A stretch of DNA of 64,000 nt from positions 1 to 64,000 of the forward strand of contig DATFXM010000118.1 of the NCBI GenBank assembly GCA_035315885.1, written 5' to 3'. How positions within the stretch are numbered: the stretch's first letter is position 1; each line of letters begins with the position of its first letter. Under the pieces are notes generated by a model. It saw nothing but the letters and a program-made list of their open reading frames with translations, ran no database searches and was not told where the DNA came from. The DNA is from DATFXM01 sp035315885 (lineage in GTDB: Bacteria > Acidobacteriota > Blastocatellia > UBA7656). Shown piece after piece: positions 9,386 to 16,898 of this stretch. The position numbers were made by a program, and so were the translations under genes.

Positions 9386-9676
9386 ATGCGCATCTTCGTT
9401 ACAGGCGCCACGGGCTTCATAGGTTCTTCAATCGTTAAGGAACTGATCAACGCCGGATATCAGGTCCTCGGCCTCGCTCGCTCGGAAGCGGCCGTCAAAT
9501 CGCTCGTCAGCAAGTTTCGTGATGAAGCGACGGACCACTTCGGGTGGTTTGCGCCTTTCGCCGCGGTCGACGACCCGGCATCAACCCGGATAACTCAGGA
9601 AGAATTGGGATGGCGCCCAAAAGAACCCGCGCTAATTCCCGATCTGGACCGATCGCACTACTTCGAAACAAAATAG
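9386..9676 (+). pseudogene. NAD-dependent epimerase/SDR, internally deleted
   Basis: The 96-residue frame starts as an extended SDR with a Rossmann motif TGATGFIG (residues 6-13) and continues to about residue 43 ([13 protein letters not shown]). It then jumps to a sequence typical of the C-terminal end of the same family: [20 protein letters not shown], then EELGWRP and DLDRSHYF. Family members are about 290 residues, so roughly 200 residues, including the catalytic YxxxK, are missing without a frame break. The intact reading frame suggests a recent deletion. It cannot be a working reductase. It lies 71 bp upstream of the aldo/keto reductase gene. Confidence 0.8.
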
Positions 9677-9747
9677 AAAACTACACATCTGAAGTTGTCT
9701 TCACGTACTCACGATGAAGACGATCCGCGGATGGGAGGGAATACATA

Positions 9748-10644
9748 ATGACAAACGGAACGAAACTCGGTGGAACTTTTGCATTTCCCGGGACCTCAAT
9801 GAGCGTATACCGGATGGGCTACGGGGCGATGCAACTCGCTGGGCCTCAGGTCTGGGGACCTCCACGTGATATTAACGCTGCGATTGCCGTCTTGCGACAC
9901 GCAATTGAGTCGGGGGTCAACCATATCGACACCAGCGACTTTTACGGTCCGCATGTAACGAACCAGATTATCAAACAGGCTCTTCATCCCTACCCGGATG
10001 GCCTCGTAATCATAACCAAAGTGGGCGCCCGCCGCGGTGAAGACAAATCCTGGATCCATGCCCTCTCTCGTAATGAGCTGATCGACGGCGTACAGGACAA
10101 TCTTCGGAATCTCGGTGTCGAACGTCTCGACGTTGTCAACCTTAGAGTGGGTGAAGTCATGGGGCCATCAGAAGGCTCGATTGAGGAACCGCTCACTGTG
10201 CTCATCGAGCTCAAGCGTCAGGGATTGATTGATCAAATAGGCCTCAGCAATGTAACTCCTCGGCAACTCGCAGAGGCTCAGAAGATCACTGAAATAGTCT
10301 GCGTCCAAAACCTCTACAATGTGGTGCACCGCAATGACGATGCTTTCATCGATGCTCTCGCGCAACAAGGCATCGCTTATGTCCCGTTCTTTCCGTTGGG
10401 AGGATTCACGCCGTTGCAATCGTCGGCGCTCGATCGAGTGGCTGAATCAATGCAAGCTACCCCAATGCAGGTCGCGCTTGCCTGGCTTCTTCAGCGTTCT
10501 CCCAACATTCTGCTGATCCCGGGCACATCTTCGAGGGAACATCTTCGTGAGAATCTTCATGCTGCAGCGTTAGAACTCCCATCGAATGCGATTGCCGAGC
10601 TTAATGCGTTCGAGAGTGTCGCGGCCGGTCAGCCATTGTCGTGA
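9748..10644 (+). CDS. Aldo/keto reductase, YdbC/PdxI-like
   Basis: This 298-residue (alpha/beta)8-barrel NADPH oxidoreductase shows D61 and Y66 (NHIDTSDFYG), K91 (IITKVGA) and the C-terminal cofactor loop LLIPGTSSREHLRENL. The tetrad His is replaced by Asn131 in LDVVNLRVGE, as remembered for the E. coli YdbC subgroup, whose member acts as a pyridoxal reductase. The substrate here is not established. The start has GGGAGGGAATACATA upstream. The deleted epimerase lies just upstream on the same strand, so the pair may once have been one oxidoreductase unit. Confidence 0.88.
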   Translation: MTNGTKLGGTFAFPGTSMSVYRMGYGAMQLAGPQVWGPPRDINAAIAVLRHAIESGVNHIDTSDFYGPHVTNQIIKQALHPYPDGLVIITKVGARRGEDKSWIHALSRNELIDGVQDNLRNLGVERLDVVNLRVGEVMGPSEGSIEEPLTVLIELKRQGLIDQIGLSNVTPRQLAEAQKITEIVCVQNLYNVVHRNDDAFIDALAQQGIAYVPFFPLGGFTPLQSSALDRVAESMQATPMQVALAWLLQRSPNILLIPGTSSREHLRENLHAAALELPSNAIAELNAFESVAAGQPLS

Positions 10645-10942
10645 TCGTGTTACCGCGATGAATGCGAGTCCAATATGCGGGCGCCAGCGAGAACTTGCAG
10701 TTAGCAGAGTCAAGCGAAATAGACTGGCGCCCCGCGAAATTGGGAAATTGTTTGAGGCGCTGACAGAAACCCTGGCGTTGTGACTAGTCAAACGCTCCAA
10801 TCGAAAAGTCAACCGCGAGCCGACATTGAGCTATTGTGCCTATCCCGCAAGAATGTGATGTACGGATGAGACTGCGGTCGATCCCTCGCCGACCGCCGCC
10901 GCTACCCGCTTGACACTAACACGCCTATAATCTGCCTCCAGC

Positions 10943-10987
10943 TTAGACAGAAAAGCGCATAAATGGATTATCCAGTTTTCTGTCTAA
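10943..10987. repeat. Perfect 12-bp inverted repeat
   Basis: Arms TTAGACAGAAAA (10943-10954) and TTTTCTGTCTAA (10976-10987) are exact reverse complements around a 21-nt loop. The element lies 60 bp upstream of the orphan membrane protein gene, in an otherwise gene-free stretch from 10645 to 11047. It could be an operator, an attenuator, or part of a cassette boundary, since TTAGAC recurs at 11914. Confidence 0.75.
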
Positions 10988-11047
10988 CAGCTCATGGTTG
11001 GCGCTACCCGCAAAACAGTGAGTTCAAGGTGGGAGGATAGATACTTT

Positions 11048-11848
11048 ATGGCTAAAGGAGAGAAACCTTCAAATCAACCCAGTATTTGGGAAGTTGTGGC
11101 ACAAGTCGTAAGCAAGATTAAGAGCGAGCCTTTTCTTTTTGTTATAGCGGTAATAGCACTTTTGGTCGGGCTTACGATAGTCCCCGCCCAAATAGGTTCA
11201 TCAGATTTGAGGGTCATTGTGATTGTCTCTGCATCGTTAGCCTTCATGACGATTATTGGATATTACGTCCGAGATGCTTTGCCCCCAAGACCTGCACTTC
11301 ATTCGAGTGCTAGACAAATCCGAAAGCCAACAACTCCTCCGGTATTTGAGGAGTCGCAGAGATTTGTCGATCCTCCGGTATTTGAGGAGTCGCAGAGATT
11401 TGTCGAACTACCCACCTTTTCACAGAAGAAAGAAATACTAATACACCCATTCGAAGCAAGAATAGCCAGCGGAACTCTTGAGCTAAACGAAGAACAGATG
11501 CACAAATGTGCAGCCAGCCCGTGGGATTTCGACCGTATCGTTCTATATCTTCAAGAAGAGAAATCTGCACGACGGAGTTTCAATGAACGACTTCAGCATG
11601 TAACACAAGAGTGGGAAAAACTTCGGGCGAGCGAGGGCAAAAGGAGCTTAATACCTCTACATTATGCGATCAGATCAATCCTCAGATTTCTGCAGACGGC
11701 TCAACCACCACAAGAAGCGCAGGCAATCATTTCCTTTTTCCGCGAGGTTTCTGAGTATCTCAAAGCCAGGCCAGAAATAGACCAGGGCGGTGAAGTCAAG
11801 GGGAATCTTGGGCGAGTCATCGATATTTTGGGAAAGCCAGCAAAATAG
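11048..11848 (+). CDS. Orphan two-helix membrane-anchored protein
   Basis: This 266-residue protein has no recognised homologue. Start ATG 11048 is chosen because GTGGGAGG lies upstream; a longer frame from 10994 lacks one. Two membrane helices (about residues 28-45 and 56-74) are followed by a Pro-rich stretch and a duplicated 12-residue unit PPVFEESQRFV[DE]. A charged, alpha-helical soluble domain of about 150 residues comes next. The AT-rich codon use is unlike neighbouring genes. Together with the TTAGAC repeats and attC-like half-site this suggests horizontal arrival, perhaps as a mobile cassette. A cytoplasmic C-terminal domain is inferred. Confidence 0.7.
   Translation: MAKGEKPSNQPSIWEVVAQVVSKIKSEPFLFVIAVIALLVGLTIVPAQIGSSDLRVIVIVSASLAFMTIIGYYVRDALPPRPALHSSARQIRKPTTPPVFEESQRFVDPPVFEESQRFVELPTFSQKKEILIHPFEARIASGTLELNEEQMHKCAASPWDFDRIVLYLQEEKSARRSFNERLQHVTQEWEKLRASEGKRSLIPLHYAIRSILRFLQTAQPPQEAQAIISFFREVSEYLKARPEIDQGGEVKGNLGRVIDILGKPAK
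11335..11406 (+). repeat. Perfect 36-bp tandem duplication within a gene
   Basis: Units 11335-11370 and 11371-11406 are identical at all 36 positions and encode 12 residues each (PPVFEESQRFVD, then the same ending in E). Exact identity at synonymous positions indicates a recent slippage duplication, or an assembly artefact. It extends the linker between the membrane helices and the soluble domain without breaking the frame. Confidence 0.95.
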
Positions 11849-11919
11849 ATGACGCGCGGGTTGCAACCGACTCGCATTCCGCTTCGCTCCACGCGTGCGG
11901 CTGAACGCGACCGTTAGAC
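11849..11919 (+). other. attC-like recombination half-site (tentative)
   Basis: Directly after the orphan gene stop, 11891-11919 reads GCGTGCGGCTGAACGCGA then CC and GTTAGAC. This is close to the right half of classic integron attC sites (GGCTTGAACGNNTTGTTAGGC type, R-prime box GTTRRRY). The left side (about 11851-11875, GCGCGGGTTGCAACCGACTCGC) is partly complementary, giving an imperfect cruciform. A canonical RYYYAAC box is not evident, which weakens the call. The same TTAGAC hexamer occurs at 10943, where the opposite cassette boundary would be expected. Confidence 0.35.
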
Positions 11920-12005
11920 GGCTCTCAATCCATTATGCCAACACGACGCATTGTCCTTGCCGGCGGCCCGGCATCAGTTAGTAGCTAGCACGCCGTTCCA
12001 GCGCC

Positions 12006-12119
12006 CTACCCGTCGAGCCGGAATATCGAGCTTGCGATCGCATGCCAGGCGGGCGTTAAGCTCAGGGTGGAGCGCAGCAATCGAATGAATACGACGGCGG
12101 CGAGGCCAATGAGGTAGGC
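12006..12119 (-). pseudogene. C-terminal remnant of a membrane protein
   Basis: The minus-strand frame gives AYLIGLAAVVFIRLLRSTLS followed by LTPAWHAIASSIFRLDG and a stop. This is a hydrophobic helix plus a tail reminiscent of the C-terminal end of DUF4345-like small membrane proteins. No start or upstream domain remains. It lies in the gap between the orphan gene and a PPOX-fold gene and may be a decayed gene end. Family assignment is weak. Confidence 0.25.
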
Positions 12120-12163
12120 CGGATGCGGCCGACCCCGCTTCCGACAATCATGGCGGGAAGTTC

Positions 12164-12595
12164 CTACTCGCCGCCTTTTGCATTCCATGGACCGATACCG
12201 GCGAAACCGGTAGGTGTGATTCTCGTGATGTAACCCGGAATGTTCCGCATCGCAGCCGGCGGAAAGTCAACGTTCGGCCCCAAATAGATTCTGCCGAGCT
12301 GTTGCACGAGAGCCACTGCGCCGCCTTCGGTCACACGCGCCTTGCCGTAAATCACTAAGTATTCGCGCAATCCTTGCGGACTTATTTTATCTCCGAGCAG
12401 GGACAACGCGACTCTTGGGTCGCGCCGAATGTTCCTGACCTTCTTATGCTCCGCGAGATGGCCCAGCACGAACTCTTCGTTTTCTATTCCGACCCAGACG
12501 ACGGTGACCTGTGGGCTGCCATCTGAATTGAGCGTAGTCAAATGAGCGAGAGGAGCCTTCGTCAGAAGCTCGCGAACGGTTTCCGGAATCTTCAT
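12164..12595 (-). CDS. PPOX-class F420/FMN-dependent oxidoreductase
   Basis: This 143-residue split-barrel flavoprotein shows the family pattern LAHLTTLNSDGSPQVTVVWV, HLAEHKKVRNIRRDPRVALS and the GxARVTEGG segment. It resembles the PPOX-class F420-dependent proteins typified by Rv1155. Cofactor (F420 or FMN) and substrate cannot be read from sequence. Start ATG 12595 is chosen over an upstream ATG because AAGGGAG lies at a good distance. It lies downstream of an SDR gene on the same strand (123 bp gap). A second PPOX-fold gene occurs at 18215-18670. Confidence 0.85.
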   Translation of the reverse strand: MKIPETVRELLTKAPLAHLTTLNSDGSPQVTVVWVGIENEEFVLGHLAEHKKVRNIRRDPRVALSLLGDKISPQGLREYLVIYGKARVTEGGAVALVQQLGRIYLGPNVDFPPAAMRNIPGYITRITPTGFAGIGPWNAKGGE

Positions 12596-12718
12596 AGTTA
12601 TTTCTCCCTTTCGAGTGTTGCAGACTTTCACCCGCGGCTGCCGCAAGAGGACAATGCGATCATCATCACCTAGATAACCAACGTCGGCACTCAGATAGTC
12701 CCGACGGTCTCTTGTGTG

Positions 12719-13471
12719 TCAGGCCTCGACCAGTTGCTGACCGCCGTCGATGTCGTACGTAGCCCCGGTTATCGCGGTATTTGTCATCAGATGGATGGCA
12801 AGTGCGGCGACGTCGCCCGGGCCAACAACTCGACCGATCGGCAGCGTCGTTCGGAGCTGCTCACGACGTTCGTCGAGTCGGTCGCTTAACAACTTCGCCG
12901 ACAGTGGTGTGTCGACGAAGCCGGGCGCGATGAGGTTTACTCGCACCGGCGCGATTTCGAGTGCGAGCACCTTCGTGAGAGCAGGCATAGCGGCTGTAAA
13001 AGCCGACATCAGCGCCATCCCGACGGCAGGACGTCGGGCGCCTGTACCACTCATGAACAGCAGCGATCCGCCGGGCCGAACTTTGCCGACTGCGTTGCGC
13101 GCGACGTGCAGGGGCAGCAAGAGGCGCTGGTCGACGTTTCGACTGGCTTGCTCGAAGTCGATATCGTTCAAGCGCGCGTAGTACGGGCCGCCGGCCGTAA
13201 CCATCACGTGGTCGACCGGCGCCGGCAACTCGTCGAAGAAACGTTTTAGCCGATCGAAGTCCGTCGCGTCGAAGGCGGCACTGCTCACCCCGCCAAGCTC
13301 GATCGCAGCTTGCTGCAGGCGCTCCGGGTCGCGTCCGGTGATGACTACATTGGCTCCCTCAGCGCGTGCACTTCTGGCTGTTTCCAGTCCGATTCCGGCG
13401 CTGCCGCCGATCACGACAACTGTCTGACCATAAAGCTGGGGTTCGCGAAGATTTGTTTGTGCTGTGCTCAT
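12719..13471 (-). CDS. Atypical SDR oxidoreductase lacking YxxxK
   Basis: This 250-residue Rossmann protein has the cofactor motif GGSAGIG (residues 22-28), the TGRD turn that usually favours NADP, and the AGGPYYA motif in place of NNAG. The serine of the active site is present (FMSGTGARRPA), but the usual Tyr-x-x-x-Lys is not found in the expected helix (GMALMSAFTAAMPALTK). Members of this non-classical group are known and may be weak reductases or may bind ligand only. The C-terminal IDGGQQLVEA is typical. ATG 13471 is preferred, with GAAGGG upstream. Confidence 0.82.
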   Translation of the reverse strand: MSTAQTNLREPQLYGQTVVVIGGSAGIGLETARSARAEGANVVITGRDPERLQQAAIELGGVSSAAFDATDFDRLKRFFDELPAPVDHVMVTAGGPYYARLNDIDFEQASRNVDQRLLLPLHVARNAVGKVRPGGSLLFMSGTGARRPAVGMALMSAFTAAMPALTKVLALEIAPVRVNLIAPGFVDTPLSAKLLSDRLDERREQLRTTLPIGRVVGPGDVAALAIHLMTNTAITGATYDIDGGQQLVEA

Positions 13472-13589
13472 GTTTCCCTTCTGCATCACAGTAGAATGTC
13501 ACTCACTTAGCGTCGAACTCTGAAAACATTCGTTCTCGCTTACTCATCAGTAACCTCTTTCGAACATTATTCACTCTCCTATTCCTCAA

Positions 13590-14312
13590 CTATCCTGTGA
13601 AGAGAACCTCGCTGATGTCAATTGAGACCATCAGCATTTCCAGGATCGGCCGGCGGTCAGGTCCGCGCGTGTAAGCCCGGCGCTTTGTTGGAAGACGAAC
13701 GCCGTTCGCCGTCACATAATCTGAAGTCAGTTGCGCCGCAGCAAAACCTCCTGCGATGCTCACGCTGTAGTCGTGGCGGCGGAGCAAGAGATCCTCGCCG
13801 AAGAAAAAGTCCTGAACCAGGCAGTGCGTCTCAATCGAACCAGGAAAGTACGCGCGCAACACTCGCCAAGTCTTCGCGCCTTCGCGCCAGGGCTCGGTCT
13901 CCTCGACTCGCACGCCATTCATCGCAAGCAGGAAAGGCGTAGTCAGGTAGGTCCATAAGGCTTCGCCGTTGAAATAAGCACGATGGAGCGCATCCCAGGG
14001 CGTGCTCATCTGGTGGCCGGCGAATGAGTCTCTGGGTGCATAGCGCTCGGCGACAAGACGGCCGTCGAGTTTTTCGATGGCGACCCGCTCCGGCGTGAAC
14101 ATAGTGCGCTGATCGGGAGCCCCGTAGGGGAAAACCGACGAGCGTTCCTCGTGCAACCAGACGGTCATGCGGCGCGGGTTTGAATCCTGCGGCACGCCCT
14201 TGAACGGGAAGAGCCCGCCGCCACTCACTATCGTGGCCTCGACTTTCTGGTACTGATTCCACCGATCAATACCGCCGTGCGCCTCAAGAATTTCAGCCAG
14301 CAGTTCGCTCAT
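13590..14312 (-). CDS. Hypothetical protein, LolA-like fold possible
   Basis: This 240-residue protein starts at ATG 14312 with GAGGTGAAGCG upstream. It opens with LLAEILEAHGGIDRWNQYQK followed by VEATIVSGGGLF. This is a pattern seen in proteins with a lipoprotein-carrier-like (LolA/LppX) beta fold, where a helix is followed by long beta strands. Later text (MTVWLHEERSSVF, KTWRVLRAYFPG, THCLVQDFFF, LLLRRHDYSV) keeps a beta-rich alternation. No signal peptide is visible, so it is probably cytoplasmic. Function unknown. Confidence 0.6.
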   Translation of the reverse strand: MSELLAEILEAHGGIDRWNQYQKVEATIVSGGGLFPFKGVPQDSNPRRMTVWLHEERSSVFPYGAPDQRTMFTPERVAIEKLDGRLVAERYAPRDSFAGHQMSTPWDALHRAYFNGEALWTYLTTPFLLAMNGVRVEETEPWREGAKTWRVLRAYFPGSIETHCLVQDFFFGEDLLLRRHDYSVSIAGGFAAAQLTSDYVTANGVRLPTKRRAYTRGPDRRPILEMLMVSIDISEVLFTG

Positions 14313-14701
14313 CGCTTCACCTCGTCTCGCCGAACGAATACCGCATCACATCAACCGGTCGAACCTGAGATCTAGTAATCGAGGTTCACAATCTCGCCGA
14401 GAATTGGATTGATACAGGTTTACTTATACATTGCTGGACAAGGCTTGGTCTATTATTGGAGTCGGAGCCTAGAATCAAGGCGAAGAGCGGACAGCTAATC
14501 AGGTTGGACCGATGGGGTCGAGACCTCGATTTCAATAGGAAGAAGGCGAAATGAGCCGAACAATAATTCTGAACTCGCTGACCTGTGTAGCCGAGTTGTT
14601 CGTCGACGAGGTTTCGCGCAATTCTAGTTAACTCCGCGGCATTTTTTGACGAGGGCGACCGCGGGAGTCCACGAGTCACACTGCAAATTGAAGGAGACGT
14701 T
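14313..14701. other. Intergenic region between divergent genes
   Basis: This gap separates the hypothetical gene (minus) from the OsmC gene (plus), so it should hold promoters for both. A 26-codon frame starting at ATG 14550 (MSRTIILNSLTCVAELF, ending at TAA 14631) follows AGGAAGAAGGCGAA. It might be a leader peptide, but nothing else supports it. No repeat or RNA structure was recognised. Confidence 0.4.
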
Positions 14702-15136
14702 ATGCCGACACGGAAGGCAGAAGCCGAATGGAACGGCAATCTCGCCGAAGGCGGCGGGAGACTGAAACTCGAAAGCGGGGCGCTCGAAGGCCCATATTCG
14801 TTCAAGTCCCGGTTCGAGGAAGGGCAATCGGCAACAAACCCGGAAGAGCTGCTGGGCGCGGCCCACGCGGGCTGTTTCACCATGGCGCTCACGGCGCAAC
14901 TTTCGCGCGCACGCATCACTCCGGAGCGTATCCACACAGAGGCGAGAGTGAAACTGGAAAAAGTTGACGACGCGTTTGCCATTACCCGGATTGACCTCGA
15001 GACCGAAGCCGAGGTGCCCGGGATCGACGACAAGACATTTCAACAGTACGCACTCGACGCCAAACAGAACTGTCCCGTGTCAAAGGCGCTGTCCGGAACG
15101 GAAATACATCTCAGCGCAAAGTTGATCGCAATGTGA
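14702..15136 (+). CDS. OsmC-family peroxiredoxin
   Basis: This 144-residue cytoplasmic peroxidase reduces organic hydroperoxides with a Cys pair: C58 (GAAHAGCFTMAL) and C124 (QNCPVSKAL), both in the expected OsmC contexts. The ATNPEELL segment before the first Cys is a family hallmark. Length fits OsmC/YhfA-type proteins. Start ATG 14702 has GAAGGAGACGTT upstream. Usually induced by osmotic or oxidative stress; here it is monocistronic by spacing. Confidence 0.93.
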   Translation: MPTRKAEAEWNGNLAEGGGRLKLESGALEGPYSFKSRFEEGQSATNPEELLGAAHAGCFTMALTAQLSRARITPERIHTEARVKLEKVDDAFAITRIDLETEAEVPGIDDKTFQQYALDAKQNCPVSKALSGTEIHLSAKLIAM

Positions 15137-15477
15137 CCGCCTTGTAGATCGGTCATTGTTCGAAGCCGGTTTGATAGTCATCGAGAGACAAGCGGCTTTC
15201 GACATTGCGTTCTTTGCGCCCCTTCGCGAACCTTCGTGGCCTTTGCCTGAAACCAGAGATTTAGTGGAGGACGGCCCCGGGGGCACGCGCGATGTCCCCT
15301 TCGTTCGCTGCGGGTCGAAGGCGGGTTTCACGCAAAAGGCCGCAGAGGTTCGCAACGTAGACATCAACCTTCGTTTCTACACGCCGGATAAGACGTTCGA
15401 AGAAACGCAAAAAAGAAATGGAAGATCTGGCGTTGTTGATCCGTCTAAGGGAGAAACATTCTCTCAAGGAGGCGACC
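15137..15477. other. Intergenic region with imperfect inverted repeat
   Basis: Arms at 15225-15246 (CGCGAACCTTCGTGGCCTTTGC) and about 15333-15355 are related as imperfect reverse complements. They belong to the common 'ctttgcg...cgcaaag' type of intergenic repeat. The spacer includes a CCCCGGGGGCA stretch. It may terminate the OsmC transcript. A plausible frame upstream of the next gene is not needed, because that gene has a strong ribosome-binding site. Confidence 0.45.
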
Positions 15478-15915
15478 ATGAAGTTAACTCGGGTTCTTGT
15501 CGTGCTTACGCTTTTCAACCTCGGACTCACGATATTTCTCCTGGCACAGGTATATCGAGTGCAAGCAACTGGACCAGCGATAAGCGCGTCAGACAACGTT
15601 GCTCCGGTCCTGCGAGGGCGTGAGCTTGAGATCGTCGATGATCAAGGAAAAGTCAGAGCCAGCATTAAGATTCACGCAGGTGACCCGGTATATAAATGGC
15701 CGGATGGCAAGGTCGGATATCCTGAAACAGTGATGCTTCGACTAATCGATCCAAACGGACGACCCGAGGTCAAAATGGGCGCATCAGTAGAGGGCGGCGG
15801 GCTAGGCCTGGTAGGTGGAACTGATTCCACGCAACTCACGCTTAAGGCGGATGGCCCCGATACCTCAATCAAATTGCAAAACAAAGCCGGGAAGCAGCAG
15901 ATGATTAAGCCGTAG
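15478..15915 (+). CDS. Small exported or anchored beta-rich protein
   Basis: This 145-residue protein starts at ATG 15478, seven bases after a strong AAGGAGG. Residues 4-27 form a signal or anchor helix (LVVLTLFNLGLTIFLLAQVY). The rest looks like short beta repeats: LEIVDDQGKVRASIKI, VMLRLIDPNGRPEVKMGA, TQLTLKADGPDTSIKL. The pattern of [LI]-x-[LIV]-x-D-x-x-G-[RK] recurs three times. It resembles small periplasmic proteins described only as hypothetical. Function unknown. Confidence 0.65.
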   Translation: MKLTRVLVVLTLFNLGLTIFLLAQVYRVQATGPAISASDNVAPVLRGRELEIVDDQGKVRASIKIHAGDPVYKWPDGKVGYPETVMLRLIDPNGRPEVKMGASVEGGGLGLVGGTDSTQLTLKADGPDTSIKLQNKAGKQQMIKP

Positions 15916-15931
15916 TCCAGGGGGAAAAAGA

Positions 15932-16040
15932 AGTTCTGAGTTCTGAGTACTGAGTTCTGAGTTGTGATTAGGGAGTTTTGACGTCTGAGTCGGGCGCTCG
16001 ATACGCAGAATTCAGAACTCAGTACTCAGAACTCAGAACT
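15932..16040. terminator. Perfect 29-bp inverted repeat between convergent genes
   Basis: Left arm 15932-15960 and right arm 16012-16040 are exact reverse complements over 29 bp, with a 51-nt spacer. The arms are built from repeated GAGTTCT/GAGTACT heptamers. The position between two convergent genes, 16 bp after one stop and 6 bp before the other, fits a bidirectional terminator. It may also be a member of a dispersed intergenic repeat family. Confidence 0.8.
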
Positions 16041-16046
16041 CACCCG

Positions 16047-16721
16047 CTACCACTCTAGCCCCAGCGATGCTGTAAGGAATTGAACGAGGGGGCTCATCTT
16101 TCGACAGGCAGTCACAAACTGCAAAATGAATTTCGGATCGCACACTTCCTTGTCGATATACCTGACCGAACTGATAAAGTCCTTTAGCTTTAAGTCCTCG
16201 GCGAACTGGTGATTTGGATCGAAGCCCTTTGGGGGACGCGTCAACTTATCGCCGTGAACCTCGAGTTTGCTCCGACGGATTGCCTGCCATTCCTTGGGTC
16301 GTTCGACCATTCCGCGCCGAACACGCGCTAGCGTCGCAGGATCGGGATGCCAAACACCGGCCGCGGCAAAACTCGCTCGAGGCTCGAGATGAAGATAGAA
16401 GCCGGCAGCCGAAACGTCACTTCCAGCGCCGAGGTGCGGAAAATTAGCGGCAACGTGCGTCTTGTAAGGACTCTTGTCCTTGGAAAAGCGGATGTCCCGA
16501 TAGATCCGAAAGAGCGAGCCTCCGCTCGGCCTGGGATCTGCAACAATACGCGCACTGATTCCGTGGAGCATCGGAGCAACATCTGCGATGAAGCGCAGGA
16601 ACGGACCACGCACCGATTCCTCGAATCTTTGCTTGTTTTCAGCAAACCATTCTCGGTTGTTATTGTTTTTCAGTTCTCTTAAGAACTTGAAGAGGTCAGT
16701 AGAAAAATGGCGCTCCGGCAT
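16047..16721 (-). CDS. DUF2461 family protein
   Basis: This 224-residue protein has the DUF2461 hallmarks: LFKFLRELKNNNNREWF near the start, AENKQRFEESV, LFRIYRDIRFSKDKSPYKTH, GFYLHLEP and GVWHPDP. The family is widespread and uncharacterised. The longer frame upstream adds a non-conserved extension, so ATG 16721 is preferred because it puts the conserved helix at the usual distance. The gene ends six bases from the strong hairpin shared with the opposite gene. Confidence 0.88.
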   Translation of the reverse strand: MPERHFSTDLFKFLRELKNNNNREWFAENKQRFEESVRGPFLRFIADVAPMLHGISARIVADPRPSGGSLFRIYRDIRFSKDKSPYKTHVAANFPHLGAGSDVSAAGFYLHLEPRASFAAAGVWHPDPATLARVRRGMVERPKEWQAIRRSKLEVHGDKLTRPPKGFDPNHQFAEDLKLKDFISSVRYIDKEVCDPKFILQFVTACRKMSPLVQFLTASLGLEW

Positions 16722-16898
16722 GGCTTCGCATAGTAGTCGGCGCGAACGACTATTTGCAACAGCAAATAGGGCCAACGCTAAGCGACTGAGGCAACTCGGA
16801 TCATAGATCAATTAGATACCTCGAGCTAGCTCAGACTGTGCGTAGTACCACGTCGCGACGTGATGTGTTGTCACGACCACCACAGATGGTTCGAAAGG

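Noticed and set aside
10911..10932. TTGACA followed by TATAAT upstream of the orphan gene
   Set aside because: The spacing is only 10 bp, far from the 16-18 bp needed for a sigma-70 promoter.
14386..15033. Long minus-strand frame opposite the OsmC gene
   Set aside because: The plus-strand OsmC protein has all family motifs and a good ribosome-binding site; the opposite frame is low-complexity Ser-rich and is a shadow.
15956..16020. CRISPR-like repetition in GAGTTCT heptamers
   Set aside because: The units form one large inverted repeat between convergent genes, not evenly spaced direct repeats.
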